Positions 32,529 to 42,181 of a stretch of 64,000 nucleotides of DNA are shown here, piece by piece. The DNA comes from Chionoecetes opilio (taxonomy: Eukaryota > Arthropoda > Malacostraca > Decapoda > Majidae), in assembly GCA_016584305.1 (NCBI GenBank), contig JACEEZ010014051.1, positions 205,231-269,230 of the forward strand, written 5' to 3'. The notes beneath the pieces are model-generated. The model made no database searches, was not told the DNA's origin, and was given only the letters and a program-made list of their open reading frames with translations. The position numbers were made by a program, and so were the translations under genes. Position 1 is the stretch's first letter; every line of letters starts with the position of its first letter.

Positions 32529-32845
32529 GGGTACTCCGTAGTGTAGGGGTAGCACGCTCGGCTCACAACCGAGAAGTTCCGGGTTCGATCCCCGGGCGAA
32601 GCGGAAACAGTTGGGCTGTTTCCTTAAAACCCGAGCCCCTGTCCACCCAGCAGTGAATGGGTACCGGGTGTTAGCCGGGGGTTTGTAACCCGCCTCCCGG
32701 GGTGCTGGCATTGGCCAACACTATAAGCACTAGCAGACAGCTCTCGAGGGGTAGTCTGAGAGAGAGCTGTCTGGTTACAGTGGAGATCCATCTCAGCTGC
32801 GTCGATAACTGACAAAATTCTTCAAAAAACAAAACAAAACAAAAA
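32529..32845 (+). mobile_element. tRNA-Val-like SINE, family B
   Basis: The head at 32530-32603 has an A-box-like TAGTGTAGGGGTAGCACG, an anticodon stem CTCGG/CCGAG around a loop with CAC (valine), and B box GGTTCGATCCC. The body (GAGCCCCTGTCCACCCAGCA ... CGCCTCCCGGGGTG) is followed by an (AAAAC)n tail at about 32823-32845. The 3' acceptor strand is poorly paired and there is a long body, so it is a SINE rather than a functional tRNA gene. Confidence 0.85.
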
Positions 32846-33427
32846 TATCTATAAAATATTGCTTATAATCACTAAAAATTGTCTAATGGTACCCAAATTA
32901 CAATGGATATTACGTTCTGGGTCTCAAGGGGTCAAAAGGAAACCCATACTGCTGCCACACGACTTTTTTCCTCCCACTACTACCCACTGCACATATAAAC
33001 ACCTCCCTCTCATGCAACAACACCAGCCTGCAGAGATGATTCAGGGGCTTACAAACAGGGGTAAAACTGCAGTGTACCGTAGATAACACTGAAGTCGCCA
33101 GGACAACATTTTTTTCTGTTTACAGACGTGTGGTGGCGTTAATACTTACATTTCTACATCCATGATTTCATTAAAGTTAGAAGGGGCTATCTGGAGTCTG
33201 TGTCATATAGGGCTATAATGAACAAATTACAAAAACATCACCAGACTAGCGACCAACATAAGTCCCCAGTTAGTGTTATTTATGACTCCTCCTCCTCTCG
33301 CCGAAAAAAAAAAAAGCGTATAACAGATACAAAGCNAAAACCCAAAAAAGCCCCCGGGAAAAACCCTTGACCCCTGGGTTTGGTAAGTTTGTTTTTTGGG
33401 GGGGGGGCGGGCTTCAAAAATTTAAAA
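32846..33427. other. No recognisable gene; base quality drops
   Basis: 33075-33180 holds the 'aagtcgcca ... catccatgattt' dispersed repeat. From about 33240 homopolymers lengthen, and an N occurs at 33336. Confidence 0.45.
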
Positions 33428-33609
33428 TCCACCGCCCCCCCAAGAACTTTTAAAATTAAATCTGATTGAAAAATTATATATTTTGGTGAAAAGAAAATAT
33501 TTTCATAGTGGAATGCTGATTCAATGATGTATATAGTTTCTACTCTTTATTTTAGCTAAGGTTGTACGAAAATCTATCTGTAAATACGATCATTTTGGTG
33601 GCTCTGTAC

Positions 33610-34625
33610 GTATGTGGGCTCCCAAATTCCAACCCTGGTTGCAGGTGCTGAGTCACGGGTCCAAGGGGCTGCCCCCGCCCGCACGGGCCCGCTCCCTCGG
33701 CCCACCCCGGGGGTTTCCCCCGAGACCGGTCATCGCGTGCTGGGGGGATGTTCTCGGGGAGGCTGGGGGGCCCGGGCCAGCATGATGGCCGGGGGCAGCA
33801 GGTCAGTCTGCCTCAGGGGTGGGGGGCACAGGGGTGATGGCAAGAATCACCTGGAGGCAGGCAGCCGGCCAAAAGGCCACAGTAGCGAAGTGCCGCAGTG
33901 TGACAAAACATTCAAATGCAAATAAAGTTTTAGAGACATTCCCTGACCCACAGTGGTGGTTAAAAATTATGAAGTTTAGAGTGTGGGAAAAGATTTGCTA
34001 CAAAGATAACCTCCCACACCACCCTGACACAAGTGGTGTTAAGAATTATGAATGTTTAGAGTTGGGAAAAGATTTACTAAAAAGGGTACCCCCCAAAACC
34101 ACCCTGACAACAGTGGTGGTTTAAGAATTAAAATTTTAAGTGTGGGAAAAAGATTTACTCCCAAAGAGTAACCTCACCAAACCCCCGACCACAGTGGTGT
34201 TAAAAATTATGAATGTTTAAGTGTGGGAAAAGATTTACGAAAAGGGGTACCTCACCAAACAAAACCCTGACCACAGTGGGTGTTAAGAATTATGAATGTT
34301 TAAGTGGGGGAAAAAGATTTCTACAAGATCCCTCCCCCACACACACCTAAAAAAAAAACCCAGTGGTGTTAAGAATTATAAATGTTTAATGGGGGAAAAA
34401 GATTTATTCAAAGAGCCCCTCCCACACACACCCTGATACACATGGTGTTAAGAACCATAAATGCCGGGAATGGGGAAAAAAAAGGGTTTTTAAAATTACC
34501 ATTTCTGAACTCAACAAACCACCTTTAGACACACTGGCTTGCGGGAGTTAAAGTGTGTATTTTAGCAAGTTTTTCAAAAAAAAAACGATATTGCCCCCAG
34601 AGATCCCTTTTGAGGTTTGTGTTTG
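33610..34625 (+). pseudogene. C2H2 zinc-finger gene relic C
   Basis: A Pro/Gly-rich N-part (about 33640-33850; SVCLRGGGHRGDG-like) is followed by at least six degenerate finger periods. Each shows 'gtgtgggaaaagatt' (CGK.F) and 'aagaattatgaatgttta' (KNYECL) blocks up to about 34470. A C-terminal block at 34525-34625 matches relics A and D. Indels in nearly every period destroy the frame, partly perhaps through sequencing error. Confidence 0.7.
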
Positions 34626-34789
34626 GGGAAAAGTGTGGTTGTCCCCCGTGCCTTGGAGTGTGTCCTTGGGGCCAAAGGGTGGTGGTGGGGGTGGGGATGG
34701 TTTCTATGTGGTGGCAGCCGTGCCCTTGTTTTCTGTGGGGAGTAATGGGCCCCAGCAGTTGCTGGGGTTGGCAGTGCGGTTTTACTTTC

Positions 34790-34795
34790 AATAAA
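34790..34795 (+). terminator. Polyadenylation signal AATAAA after zinc-finger relic C
   Basis: It lies about 165 bases after the decayed coding end. The region before it contains 'cccagcagttgctgggg', shared with the 3' flanks of A and B. Confidence 0.45.
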
Positions 34796-34800
34796 TGTAC

Positions 34801-35699
34801 CAGGGTTTTAAAAATTTCTCTCTGATTGCCTTAAAAAACTCTGTCCAGCATAAGTTACCCCCTATTTTCGCAGGTCACATATTGTAATCGCTAAAACCCT
34901 TTCTCTGTCTCTTCATCATTGGACGCCGCAGGAAAATGAAACCAACTCATTTAGGGGGGTCGTCCGCCATAAAATTTTTTATTAAATTTTGAAAATCGAA
35001 AAATTCAGAAAAATACCCCATGCACCTTTCCTGTTTGCGTGAAAAATGTTACGCAAAATTCGTCCAATAAAAAATCACAGCTCTTTTCTTGGAAAAGAAA
35101 GAATGGTGTCGCCTGCTACTTTTTTCGTTTAAAACAAATAATCCCTTTTATTTCATTTAGTGAGATTGAATAAATCAATTAGTCCTTCACACCCAAATCT
35201 TTCCTTTGCTATATGAAAACGTCTTTGTCGAGCCATTAAATTAGAAAAGTCACTAAATTACCAATTATTATGGACAAGGGTACTAAACGGTCAATCTCTA
35301 AATATTCCTTATACTCCTAAAATCGTCTAATGGTACCCCAAAATTTCAATGGAAATTACTTGTGGGTGTGAGGGGGTTAAAAACATAAAAATAAGGAAGC
35401 TCAAAAGGCCGGGGGACCTACACGGGTATTCCTGTTACTTAATATCTACACCCCTTTTACCCCATCCATGAAACTGCCTCCTTTTAAAACACCGTTATAT
35501 ACAAAAACAATAAAAATGGGGACGTTTTGAGTGGCTTTCGAGCAGCCAACCCTTTAAAAGCCTTATCATAATTCAACAAATATTTAACTTTAATTGGTTT
35601 TTTGGTTTGATAACTGGTCTGTATTCTGGGACGAAGTCTTGAAGTGTGGGGCAGGTTATCCACTTCTTTCCTGTGAATACAGAATGGGGCGGGGGTGCG
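34801..35699. other. No recognisable gene; low-quality sequence
   Basis: AT-rich, with inflated homopolymers. The open frames have no motif. Confidence 0.4.
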
Positions 35700-35945
35700 T
35701 CCTTCCCCCCTCACTTTTCAACGCTTTATGGACTGGTATTGGCAAGGTTTAGATCAAGTGATTGGGGAGCTCCGTCGGCAACACAAGATCACTGATCTTT
35801 TTTTTGCCGAGGATGCAGTAATCTTTGCTGGTCCTGGGGGTCCTGGTGATGGCTCCCGAGGCGCTGCACGGGAGGAAAAACCCTTTTTGGGACTTGAGGT
35901 CTCCTGGCTCAAGACCAAGGCCAGGTTTTGGAAGTGCCCAAAAAG
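35700..35945 (+). pseudogene. LINE reverse transcriptase fragment (same clade as 18438-19140)
   Basis: The frame gives KITDLFFAEDAVIFAG, where RTE-like relatives have a (F/Y)ADD catalytic box, here altered to AED. It continues with KPFLGLEVSWLKTKARFW, the block that precedes the SFTYLGS segment in this clade. It stops abruptly where zinc-finger relic D begins. Confidence 0.7.
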
Positions 35946-36250
35946 TGGATCTTCATGTCTGGAAATACAGGTTTTGTCTTGAAAAACTTGCTAAAAATTC
36001 CACTTAAAATCCCGCAAGCCAGTGGGGCAAAAGGGTGTTTTTTGTTGAGTTCAAAAAGGGTAAAAAACCTTTTCCCACACCCCCGGCATTCATGGTTCTT
36101 AACCCACTGTGTATCGGGTGGTTTGGTGGGGCTACCCTTTTCATAAATCTTTTCCCCCTCTAAACTTTTTATAATTCTTAAACACCCTTGTTTAGGGTGT
36201 GGTGGGGAGGTGACCCCTTTGTATAAATCTTTTCCCACACTCTAAACTTC
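35935..36250 (-). pseudogene. C2H2 zinc-finger relic D, C-terminal part
   Basis: The minus strand matches the C-terminal end of relic A (aaaaagtggatcttcat; cccgcaagccagtg) and then degenerate finger periods (CGKRF-like at about 36070). Its N-terminal continuation is at 38520-39240, beyond an inserted block. Confidence 0.65.
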
Positions 36251-36594
36251 ATAACACTGGGTACACCCAAAAAAATCGTCGGGGGTTTCTCAGTTGATTT
36301 GAAAATTTTGGGTGTTCTGAGTCCGATATCACATTGTTTTGCTCTATCGGTAAATTTTTTTGAGATCAGCCATGGGCCTACCTGACGAGCTATACATTGC
36401 AATATCGGGGGTTTTGAGTTCAATCAATTTTTCTTGAAAATATATCGAATTAAAATCACGACACGAAAAAAGGGGAATTTCCCCAAAATTAGCCAATCAA
36501 ATCAATCCTGTCTCACCATTACCCCATTCAAAAATTTCAAATTCTAAATTCTAAATTTCATTGTCTGACCTCGCTGCTCTTTTTTTTTTTTCTT

Positions 36595-38210
36595 TCAGTT
36601 TATTGTGTGGCTTCGGCGCGACGGTCATGCGGGAAATAACCCTGCCTTTTTTTCCCTGCTACATCTGCGGACAAAAACACGCTGTCGGGGGACGGAAAAA
36701 ATCACAGGATTTGTGAAGCGCCTAGGGGGCTTACTTTAAAGTCAAGCGGGGTGACCAAGTAAGCCTGGCACCGCACACGGTGTGCAAACGTGCGTGGAAT
36801 ACCCCCGGGCGGGGGAAAAGGGGGCGCGAAAACTTCACTAAAGTTTGGGATTCCGAGGGTTTTTGGAGGGACCGTTTGACCATGCATCGGATTGTTATTT
36901 CTGCGCCTCAATACAAATGGATAAACCCGGGAAGAATGGCACGCCTCCTACCCCGCCCTTTCCACTGCCCCCGTCCCGGGCTCACTGCGAAGAAATTCCT
37001 GTACCAGCTTCACAAAAGCTTCCCGACGCGCGACGGGGCCCACCATACAGACGACGAGGAATCAGAAGAAAGTATGAGCACAAGATAGTCCCCAGCCCTT
37101 TTCACAATGTGGCTTAAAGATTGTTCGGGATCTCAGCTTGTCAAGACTTTTCCCCCGAGCTGTTGGCCTCCCTCAAAGAGAAAAATTACTTGGCAAGGGC
37201 CGCGTTCACTTTCTTTCTAAAAAGGGATAGGGCCTACATGGCTACTTCTGCCCGGAGGAAGACCCCGTGTACTGCCAATGTCGCCCGGGCTTCTTGTTAA
37301 AATCGGCGCTCCTCAATCATCCGAGAGATTGGGCGATCTCATTGACGCTGTAAGCGCTCTTTTAAGTGGTCTCCTCCACAAGGGAACCAGTTTTGCCTCA
37401 AACCCTCTTGCGCACTCCACAACTCTCAAAAAGAAAAAGGGGGCGTGAAAATACGTGCTCGACAAAATCCAAATAGCAGCACCAAAGATCATCTGCGTCA
37501 CTTGAAGATGGTGAACTTTCTACTTTGGGCGCATCCGGTTTTTACGAAGTACCCATGTTTTTTTTGCATGTGGGACGTCGAGACGAGCCCACATATGTAA
37601 AAAAAGGTGGCCGGCGCGAGAGCAGTTAGTACCCGGGGCGAGAAAAAACATAAAAAGAAAATCTTGTTGCCGGGAGAAGATATTGTCCCACCGCCACACT
37701 TGAAGTTGGGTTAATGAAACGTTCACGCCGCTCTGGAAAGGATGGGGGGTGTTCACTACCGGGCCGACCTTTCCTGGACTGACCATTTTGAAGCTAAGGC
37801 CGGCATTTTCGATGGCCCACAGATACGGCAGCTCATAAAAGGGCACAGAGTTCCAAAAATCCATGACACGCTAGTGCGCCGCGTGGAAAGTTTTTTCAGG
37901 TGGTGAACAAATTCCTGGGGAACACGAAGGCACAAACCCCCCCAAATCTCACGCATGATAAGGGGCCTTTCCAAAACTCGGTGTTTGTGATTTAAAATGC
38001 ACTTCCTGTTCTCCACATGGAGAAGTTTTCCCGAAAACCCTTGGGCATGACGACGAGCAGGAGAAAGTTCCATCAGGGACATGCGCCAAATGGAGGAGAG
38101 GTACCAAAAGGGGGGGACGCATCATGATGGCGGACTACGCGGTCGCTAAAAAGACAAACCCCGCAGCTGCTCACAACGGGAATTTGAAGAAAAAGCCGAT
38201 TTATGCCTGA
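36595..38210 (+). pseudogene. Decayed member of a multi-copy uncharacterised arthropod protein family
   Basis: Frame-hopping translation gives, in order, PCYICGQKHAV, KVKRGDQVSLAPHTVCKRA, PFDHASDCYFCASIQMDKPG, LKMVNFLLWAHPVFTKYPCF and FCMWDVETS. Then come LPGEDIVPPPHLKLG, AGIFDGPQIRQLIKG, NKFLGNT and MMADYAV. The Cys-pair segments (CYIC, C, CYFC) suggest a zinc-binding N-terminus. The TKYPCFFCMWD and PPPHLKLG segments match, from memory, a protein family present in many copies in arthropod genomes and often near mobile DNA. Function is unknown. A pyrimidine-rich 'ctttcag' at about 36591-36597 could be a splice acceptor. Many frameshifts make it non-functional as read. Confidence 0.6.
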
Positions 38211-38519
38211 AATCTGAACTTTTGTGTCAGTAAAAGCTCATTCTTTTACAATATTAGATAATTTTGCTTTCAAAATTTTTGGGCTAAATAAAACTGAATG
38301 AATTTGGGTACCTGCTTTTATTTCTTGAGAAAACGGAAAAAAACATAGGGGGTTTTTTTCCCGCTGATATCCGCAATTTTTTTTTTACGAAAAAAACGAT
38401 TTTTTTTAAATTTTGTACAAAAAAAAAAACCCACCTGATTGGGCAAAACCAAGGGATTTTCGGACTCAGAGCATAAAATTTGTCTAATTTTCAGCTGGAA
38501 AACCCTTGGGGCGATTTTA
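38211..38519. other. No recognisable gene; homopolymer-rich
   Basis: A/T-run-dominated sequence of doubtful quality. Confidence 0.35.
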
Positions 38520-39240
38520 AAACAATGTTTTTTGTTACCCAGTGTAATTCTTAACCCCACTGTGTGTCAGGGTGTGTTTGGTGAGGCTCCCCTTTTTTCA
38601 GTAAATCTTTTCCCACACTCTAAACATTCAAAATTTCCCTTAACACCACTGTGTGCCCGGGTTGGTTTGGTGAGTTACTCTTTGTAGTAAATCTTTTCCC
38701 ACACTCTAAACATTCATAATTCTTAAACACCACTGTGTGTCAGGGTGTGTTTGGGGCTACCCTTTTCAGTAAATCTTTTCCCACACTCTAACATTCATAA
38801 TTTTTAAACACCACTGTGTGCAGGGTGTGTGTGGTGAGGTTACTCTTTGTAGCAAATCTTTTCCCACACTCTAAATTCATAATTCTTAACACCACTGTGT
38901 GTCAGGAATGTCCTCAAGCAACTCTTGCATTTGATGTTTTCCCACACTGCTGGCACTTCGCTCCTGTTGCCTGTGGCCTGAGCTGCCTCCTCCAGGTGAT
39001 TCTTCCCCATCACCCCTGTGCCTCCCCACCCCTGAGGCAGACTGATCCTGCTGCTCCCGGCCACTCATGCTGCTGCCCGGCCCCACAGCCTCCTCCGCAG
39101 CAACATTTCCCACCACCCAACGCGATGACCGGTCCTGCGGGAACCCCTCGGGGATGCCTGAGGGAGCCGGGTCAGTGCCGGGCGGAGCAGCCGGCTTGGA
39201 CTGTGACCTCAGCACCTGCAACCAGGGTTGTGAAGTTTTG
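38520..39240 (-). pseudogene. C2H2 zinc-finger relic D, N-terminal and finger part
   Basis: The minus strand carries an N-part (MSGREQQDQSASGVGRHRGD at about 39069, then a SGHRQQERSASSVGKHQMQ segment). At least four finger periods follow, seen on the plus strand as 'gtaaatcttttcccacactc' blocks between 38600 and 38880. The N-part is similar to that of gene B ([11 protein letters not shown]). Finger frames are broken by indels. Confidence 0.7.
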
Positions 39241-39455
39241 TAGCCTACATTATCGTACAGAGCCACCAAAATGATCGTATTTACAGATAGATTATCGTAC
39301 AACCTTAGCTAAAATAATAGTCAGTAGATAACTATATACATCATTGAATTCAGCATTCCACATATGAAAATATTTTCTCTTTTCACCAAAATATATAATT
39401 TATCCAATCATGATTAATTAATAAGCTTCTTGGGTAGGCGGTGAGATTAGGTTAG

Positions 39456-39675
39456 TGGTGAGATGAGATCATTAGATGAGGTTAATGGTGAAAACCCTGT
39501 TTGGGGTGGGCTGGGTGGACTAGATATGGTTTCTAGTTTATGGTTTCTATCCTAGCTGGGATATTATTTGATGAGGTTAGTACGTTGCTTTACTCGTAAA
39601 TCACTTGGGATTGTCTCTTCACCAGAAAACCCTGCCTACCAGCAGCCCCAAGCCTGCTGGGGGAGAGGGATATCT

Positions 39676-39708
<33 letters not shown>
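39456..39708. other. Unassigned spacer ending in an A28 run
   Basis: A poly-A run at about 39681-39708 after 'gctgggggagagggatatc' resembles a retroposed 3' end, but no element body is recognised. Confidence 0.35.
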
Positions 39709-39712
<4 letters not shown>

Positions 39713-39960
39713 AGATGAACACTACTTCCTTGGGTGGACGAAACTTTTTTTTCTGGTGAGTTTTGATGTTTTGAATTAATCTGCTAACCAGTTATGTCGC
39801 AAATAACTTTTTTGTGATTTGGAACAAAAATGACAAAAAACTAATTGAACCTAACCGAACCTATATCTAACCTAACTATATATATAAAAAAATTATTTGC
39901 GACAGAAACGGCTAGCAAATTAATTCTAAACATCAAAACTCACCAGATAAAAAGTTTTAT
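39709..39960. mobile_element. Foldback element, copy 2
   Basis: It shares 'ccagatgaacac', 'gggtggacgaaac' and 'ctgctaacc' with 31979-32299, and its own complementary arm at about 39893-39955 (gcgacagaaacggctagc). The centre has cctaaccgaacc. Confidence 0.6.
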
Positions 39961-40063
39961 TATTCACGATAATATCACATACTGGCTATGATGTGTGTGT
40001 GTGTGGAGGATTAAAAGGGGGAAGGAAGAGGAGGGAGAAGAAATAATAGAAGAAAAAAAGGAG

Positions 40064-40066
<3 letters not shown>

Positions 40067-40126
<60 letters not shown>
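40067..40126. repeat. (GA)n microsatellite
   Basis: About 30 uninterrupted GA units. The flanks (gaggagggagaagaaata; ggcgtggtaacac) recur at 42765-43012. Confidence 0.95.
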
Positions 40127-40128
<2 letters not shown>

Positions 40129-40496
40129 CCCTCGGCGTGGTAACACATACACTCAAACACACTCTTAACACCCCTAACACACTACCACATACCTTAACAC
40201 ACTTAAACCCACCCAAACACACTCCATTACCCTCAAAAACACTCACACACAAACACCCCGCCGATGTGTTTGTGTCATCAGCTGTGGTCTGGTGTTGATG
40301 TTTATATGTATTTCCCGCCAAAGACAGACTTGTGTCGCGCACGCTGATTGGTTGAAGGGGAGGTGGTGGCACTAAGAAGGGTTGGCCTTAAGCCGGCCAC
40401 ACACACACCGGCGCGGCCTGTCCGGCCGACAAAAAGTGGCGGGGCATCGTTCGCCGGACGAGACCCACACACACACCGGCCGCCTCATGAAAATAT
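40127..40496. other. CA-rich sequence and a partial GGCC-type inverted-repeat element
   Basis: 40140-40260 is rich in (T)AACACAC units. 40388-40490 has 'ggccacacacacaccggcgc' and a reversed relative at its end. The same motif bounds the element at 45425-45635. Confidence 0.45.
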
Positions 40497-41032
40497 ACAT
40501 TTTAGGTCCCCTTAGAGCTAGTGCACTAAGCTATAGGATAGGAAAGATCGCCACCCAGGGCAAACCCTGGGTATACAGGCAACCAATTCCAACATCTGGT
40601 TACACATTACCAGGCTACACATAGATAATCTGAAAAAGAAACATACGTCTGGCAACGCCGTGCCATCTGACCGAGACCGGCTGTCCGCCAGCCGGCTCGG
40701 AGCCATCATTCTTCTTTTTGCCTTCATCACGTCAACACCTGCTCTCCTATAACACGTGTTGTTTGTATTCAGGCCATATGGTAAGCACCTGCTGTTTTTT
40801 CGTGTTTACGTGGGTGTGTGTGAAGTTTTTACCCATTCATGCTTCGTATTCCTTCTGTAAGGTTTTACGGGGATGAGTGTAGTTTATTCTTTACCCTGGC
40901 CGGGGCCAGCTGTGTCTTAAATATTTTCGGCTAGTGTCTGTGTCTGTGGTGTTAAGCTACGCCCCAAGGGCGCGGCTTTCACCCTTTCTCCCCTGGGCAT
41001 TATTTCCCCGCCAGGGCGTCCCTGACCTGACA

Positions 41033-41410
41033 CCTGGTCTGCCACTGTAAGCTGAGATGGGCGGATGGTTACGTAGTTTCTCCCAGCCCCGCCCCTCCCC
41101 CCTGGCCGGCCCTCCCATGGCCGGTGCGGGGGGGTTTCGGTGGTTCCTGGTCTGCCACGTGTAAGCTGAGATGGGCGGATGGTTATGTAGTTCTCCCAGC
41201 CACGCCCCCCCCCCCCGCCGGACCCTCCCATGGGCTCGTACGGGGGGTTTGGGGTACCTGGTCTGCCACGCCCCTGGCCTGCCACGTGTACGCTGAGATG
41301 GGCGGATGGTTACGTCGCTTTTGCTGGTGCCCAACCTTCCCCGCTCCCTCGCCCGGACCCTCCCATGGGTCGGGTAGGGGAGTTAGCGGTCCCTGGCTGC
41401 CACGTAACCC
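41033..41410 (+). repeat. Tandem repeat in the DIRS copy 1 intron, about 3 units
   Basis: Units of about 110-120 bp start with cctggtctgccacgtgtaag and contain gagatgggcggatggttacg. The corresponding region of copy 2 has about five units. Confidence 0.8.
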
Positions 41411-41545
41411 CCCCCCCCCCCTCCCCGACCATCCACTTACCTGGGGGTCGGGGCAGTGCGTGTGGCGATGCAGGTGGGGGTTTTGGGGGCTTTTCGTGTT
41501 GCGTCTAGTCCTTTCCCCCCCACTGTTTTTACCCTTCTTTTCCAG

Positions 41546-42181
41546 CGGATCAATTGTGAGGCCCAGGGCTGCTCGGTGGGCTTTTAGGTCCCGAGGGCCC
41601 CCAGTTCTGCTCCTCGCACGCCCCGTGCCTTCTGTCGGACCTTTTTCGTCCCGCCCCATTGCCCGGTATGCTGTGGATGGGGTGCGGCTCATCCTCCCGG
41701 AGGGGGGTGTGCCCTGCTTTACTGGCGAGGCCCATGCTGACCTCAAGGAGTGGTGGTCGAAGGCTTTGAAGTCTCGCCAACGCAGCCACTTCCGTCTGTC
41801 CTGGGCGGACCGTCTCTGGGTTCTCGGCTGGGCCTCGCCAAAATCGTCCATCTCCTCCTCGTCTCGCACCTCCCGACCCCCTGCCTCTGCTTCCATGAGC
41901 TCGGCGTCGATCGTGCTGACGGGGGAGCAAGATCTGGCGGTCTCCTCAGTCCCTCACCCTGACCCCCGACTCCCAGGTCGAGGACTTGCCTGCTGGGTCT
42001 GTGGCTCCTACGGCTGGTCAGGCGTCTCCTGGGCCTTCCCCACCCTCACCTCCTGTACCTCCGGGGTTGTCGGCTTGGATGTCTTCAGTGAACTCCTTCA
42101 TGGCAAGAATGGAGGGGCCCCTTACTTCTGGGTCCCATTCTCCGACTCCGAGGCGTCGCAGGTCCCCATCGCCTGCTTCAC
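41546..42181 (+). pseudogene. DIRS ORF1 (gag-like) fragment, copy 1
   Basis: It starts RINCEAQGCS directly after the predicted acceptor, then shifts frame. DLKEWWSKALKSRQRS is preserved at about 41740. It ends by truncation. The role is presumed to be nucleic-acid-binding structural, as in other DIRS elements; the function is inferred from position only. Confidence 0.55.

Larger units (their letters stand above)
33428..39455. repeat. Large inverted duplication with zinc-finger relics in both arms
   Basis: The left arm (33428-34625) and the reversed right arm (35935-39455) share the outer edge 'accgcc...aagaa', the 'atatattttggtgaaaagaa' block and the 'gatcattttggtggctctgtac' block. They also share the zinc-finger N-part, the finger array and the C-part. 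The right arm is split by about 2.3 kb (36250-38520) holding an unrelated pseudogene. The centre is about 1.3 kb. Confidence 0.75.
40497..42181 (+). mobile_element. DIRS-type retroelement, copy 1, 5' part only
   Basis: It begins with the left terminal sequence (ttttaggtccccttagagct) also found at 50220 and is collinear with 50220-52143. It includes the ATG|GTAAGC donor (40778-40786), the tandem-repeat intron, the TTTTCCAG|CGG acceptor (intron end 41545) and ORF1-like sequence. Homology stops at 42181 after 'ccccatcgcctgcttcac'. A right-terminal DIRS piece lies at 44253-44400, so this is an internally deleted copy with foreign sequence between. No RT or recombinase remains. Confidence 0.8.

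Noticed and set aside
32530..32603. Possible functional tRNA-Val (CAC) gene
   Set aside because: The acceptor stem pairs poorly, a shared non-tRNA body and A-rich tail follow, and a second reversed copy exists. It is a SINE head.
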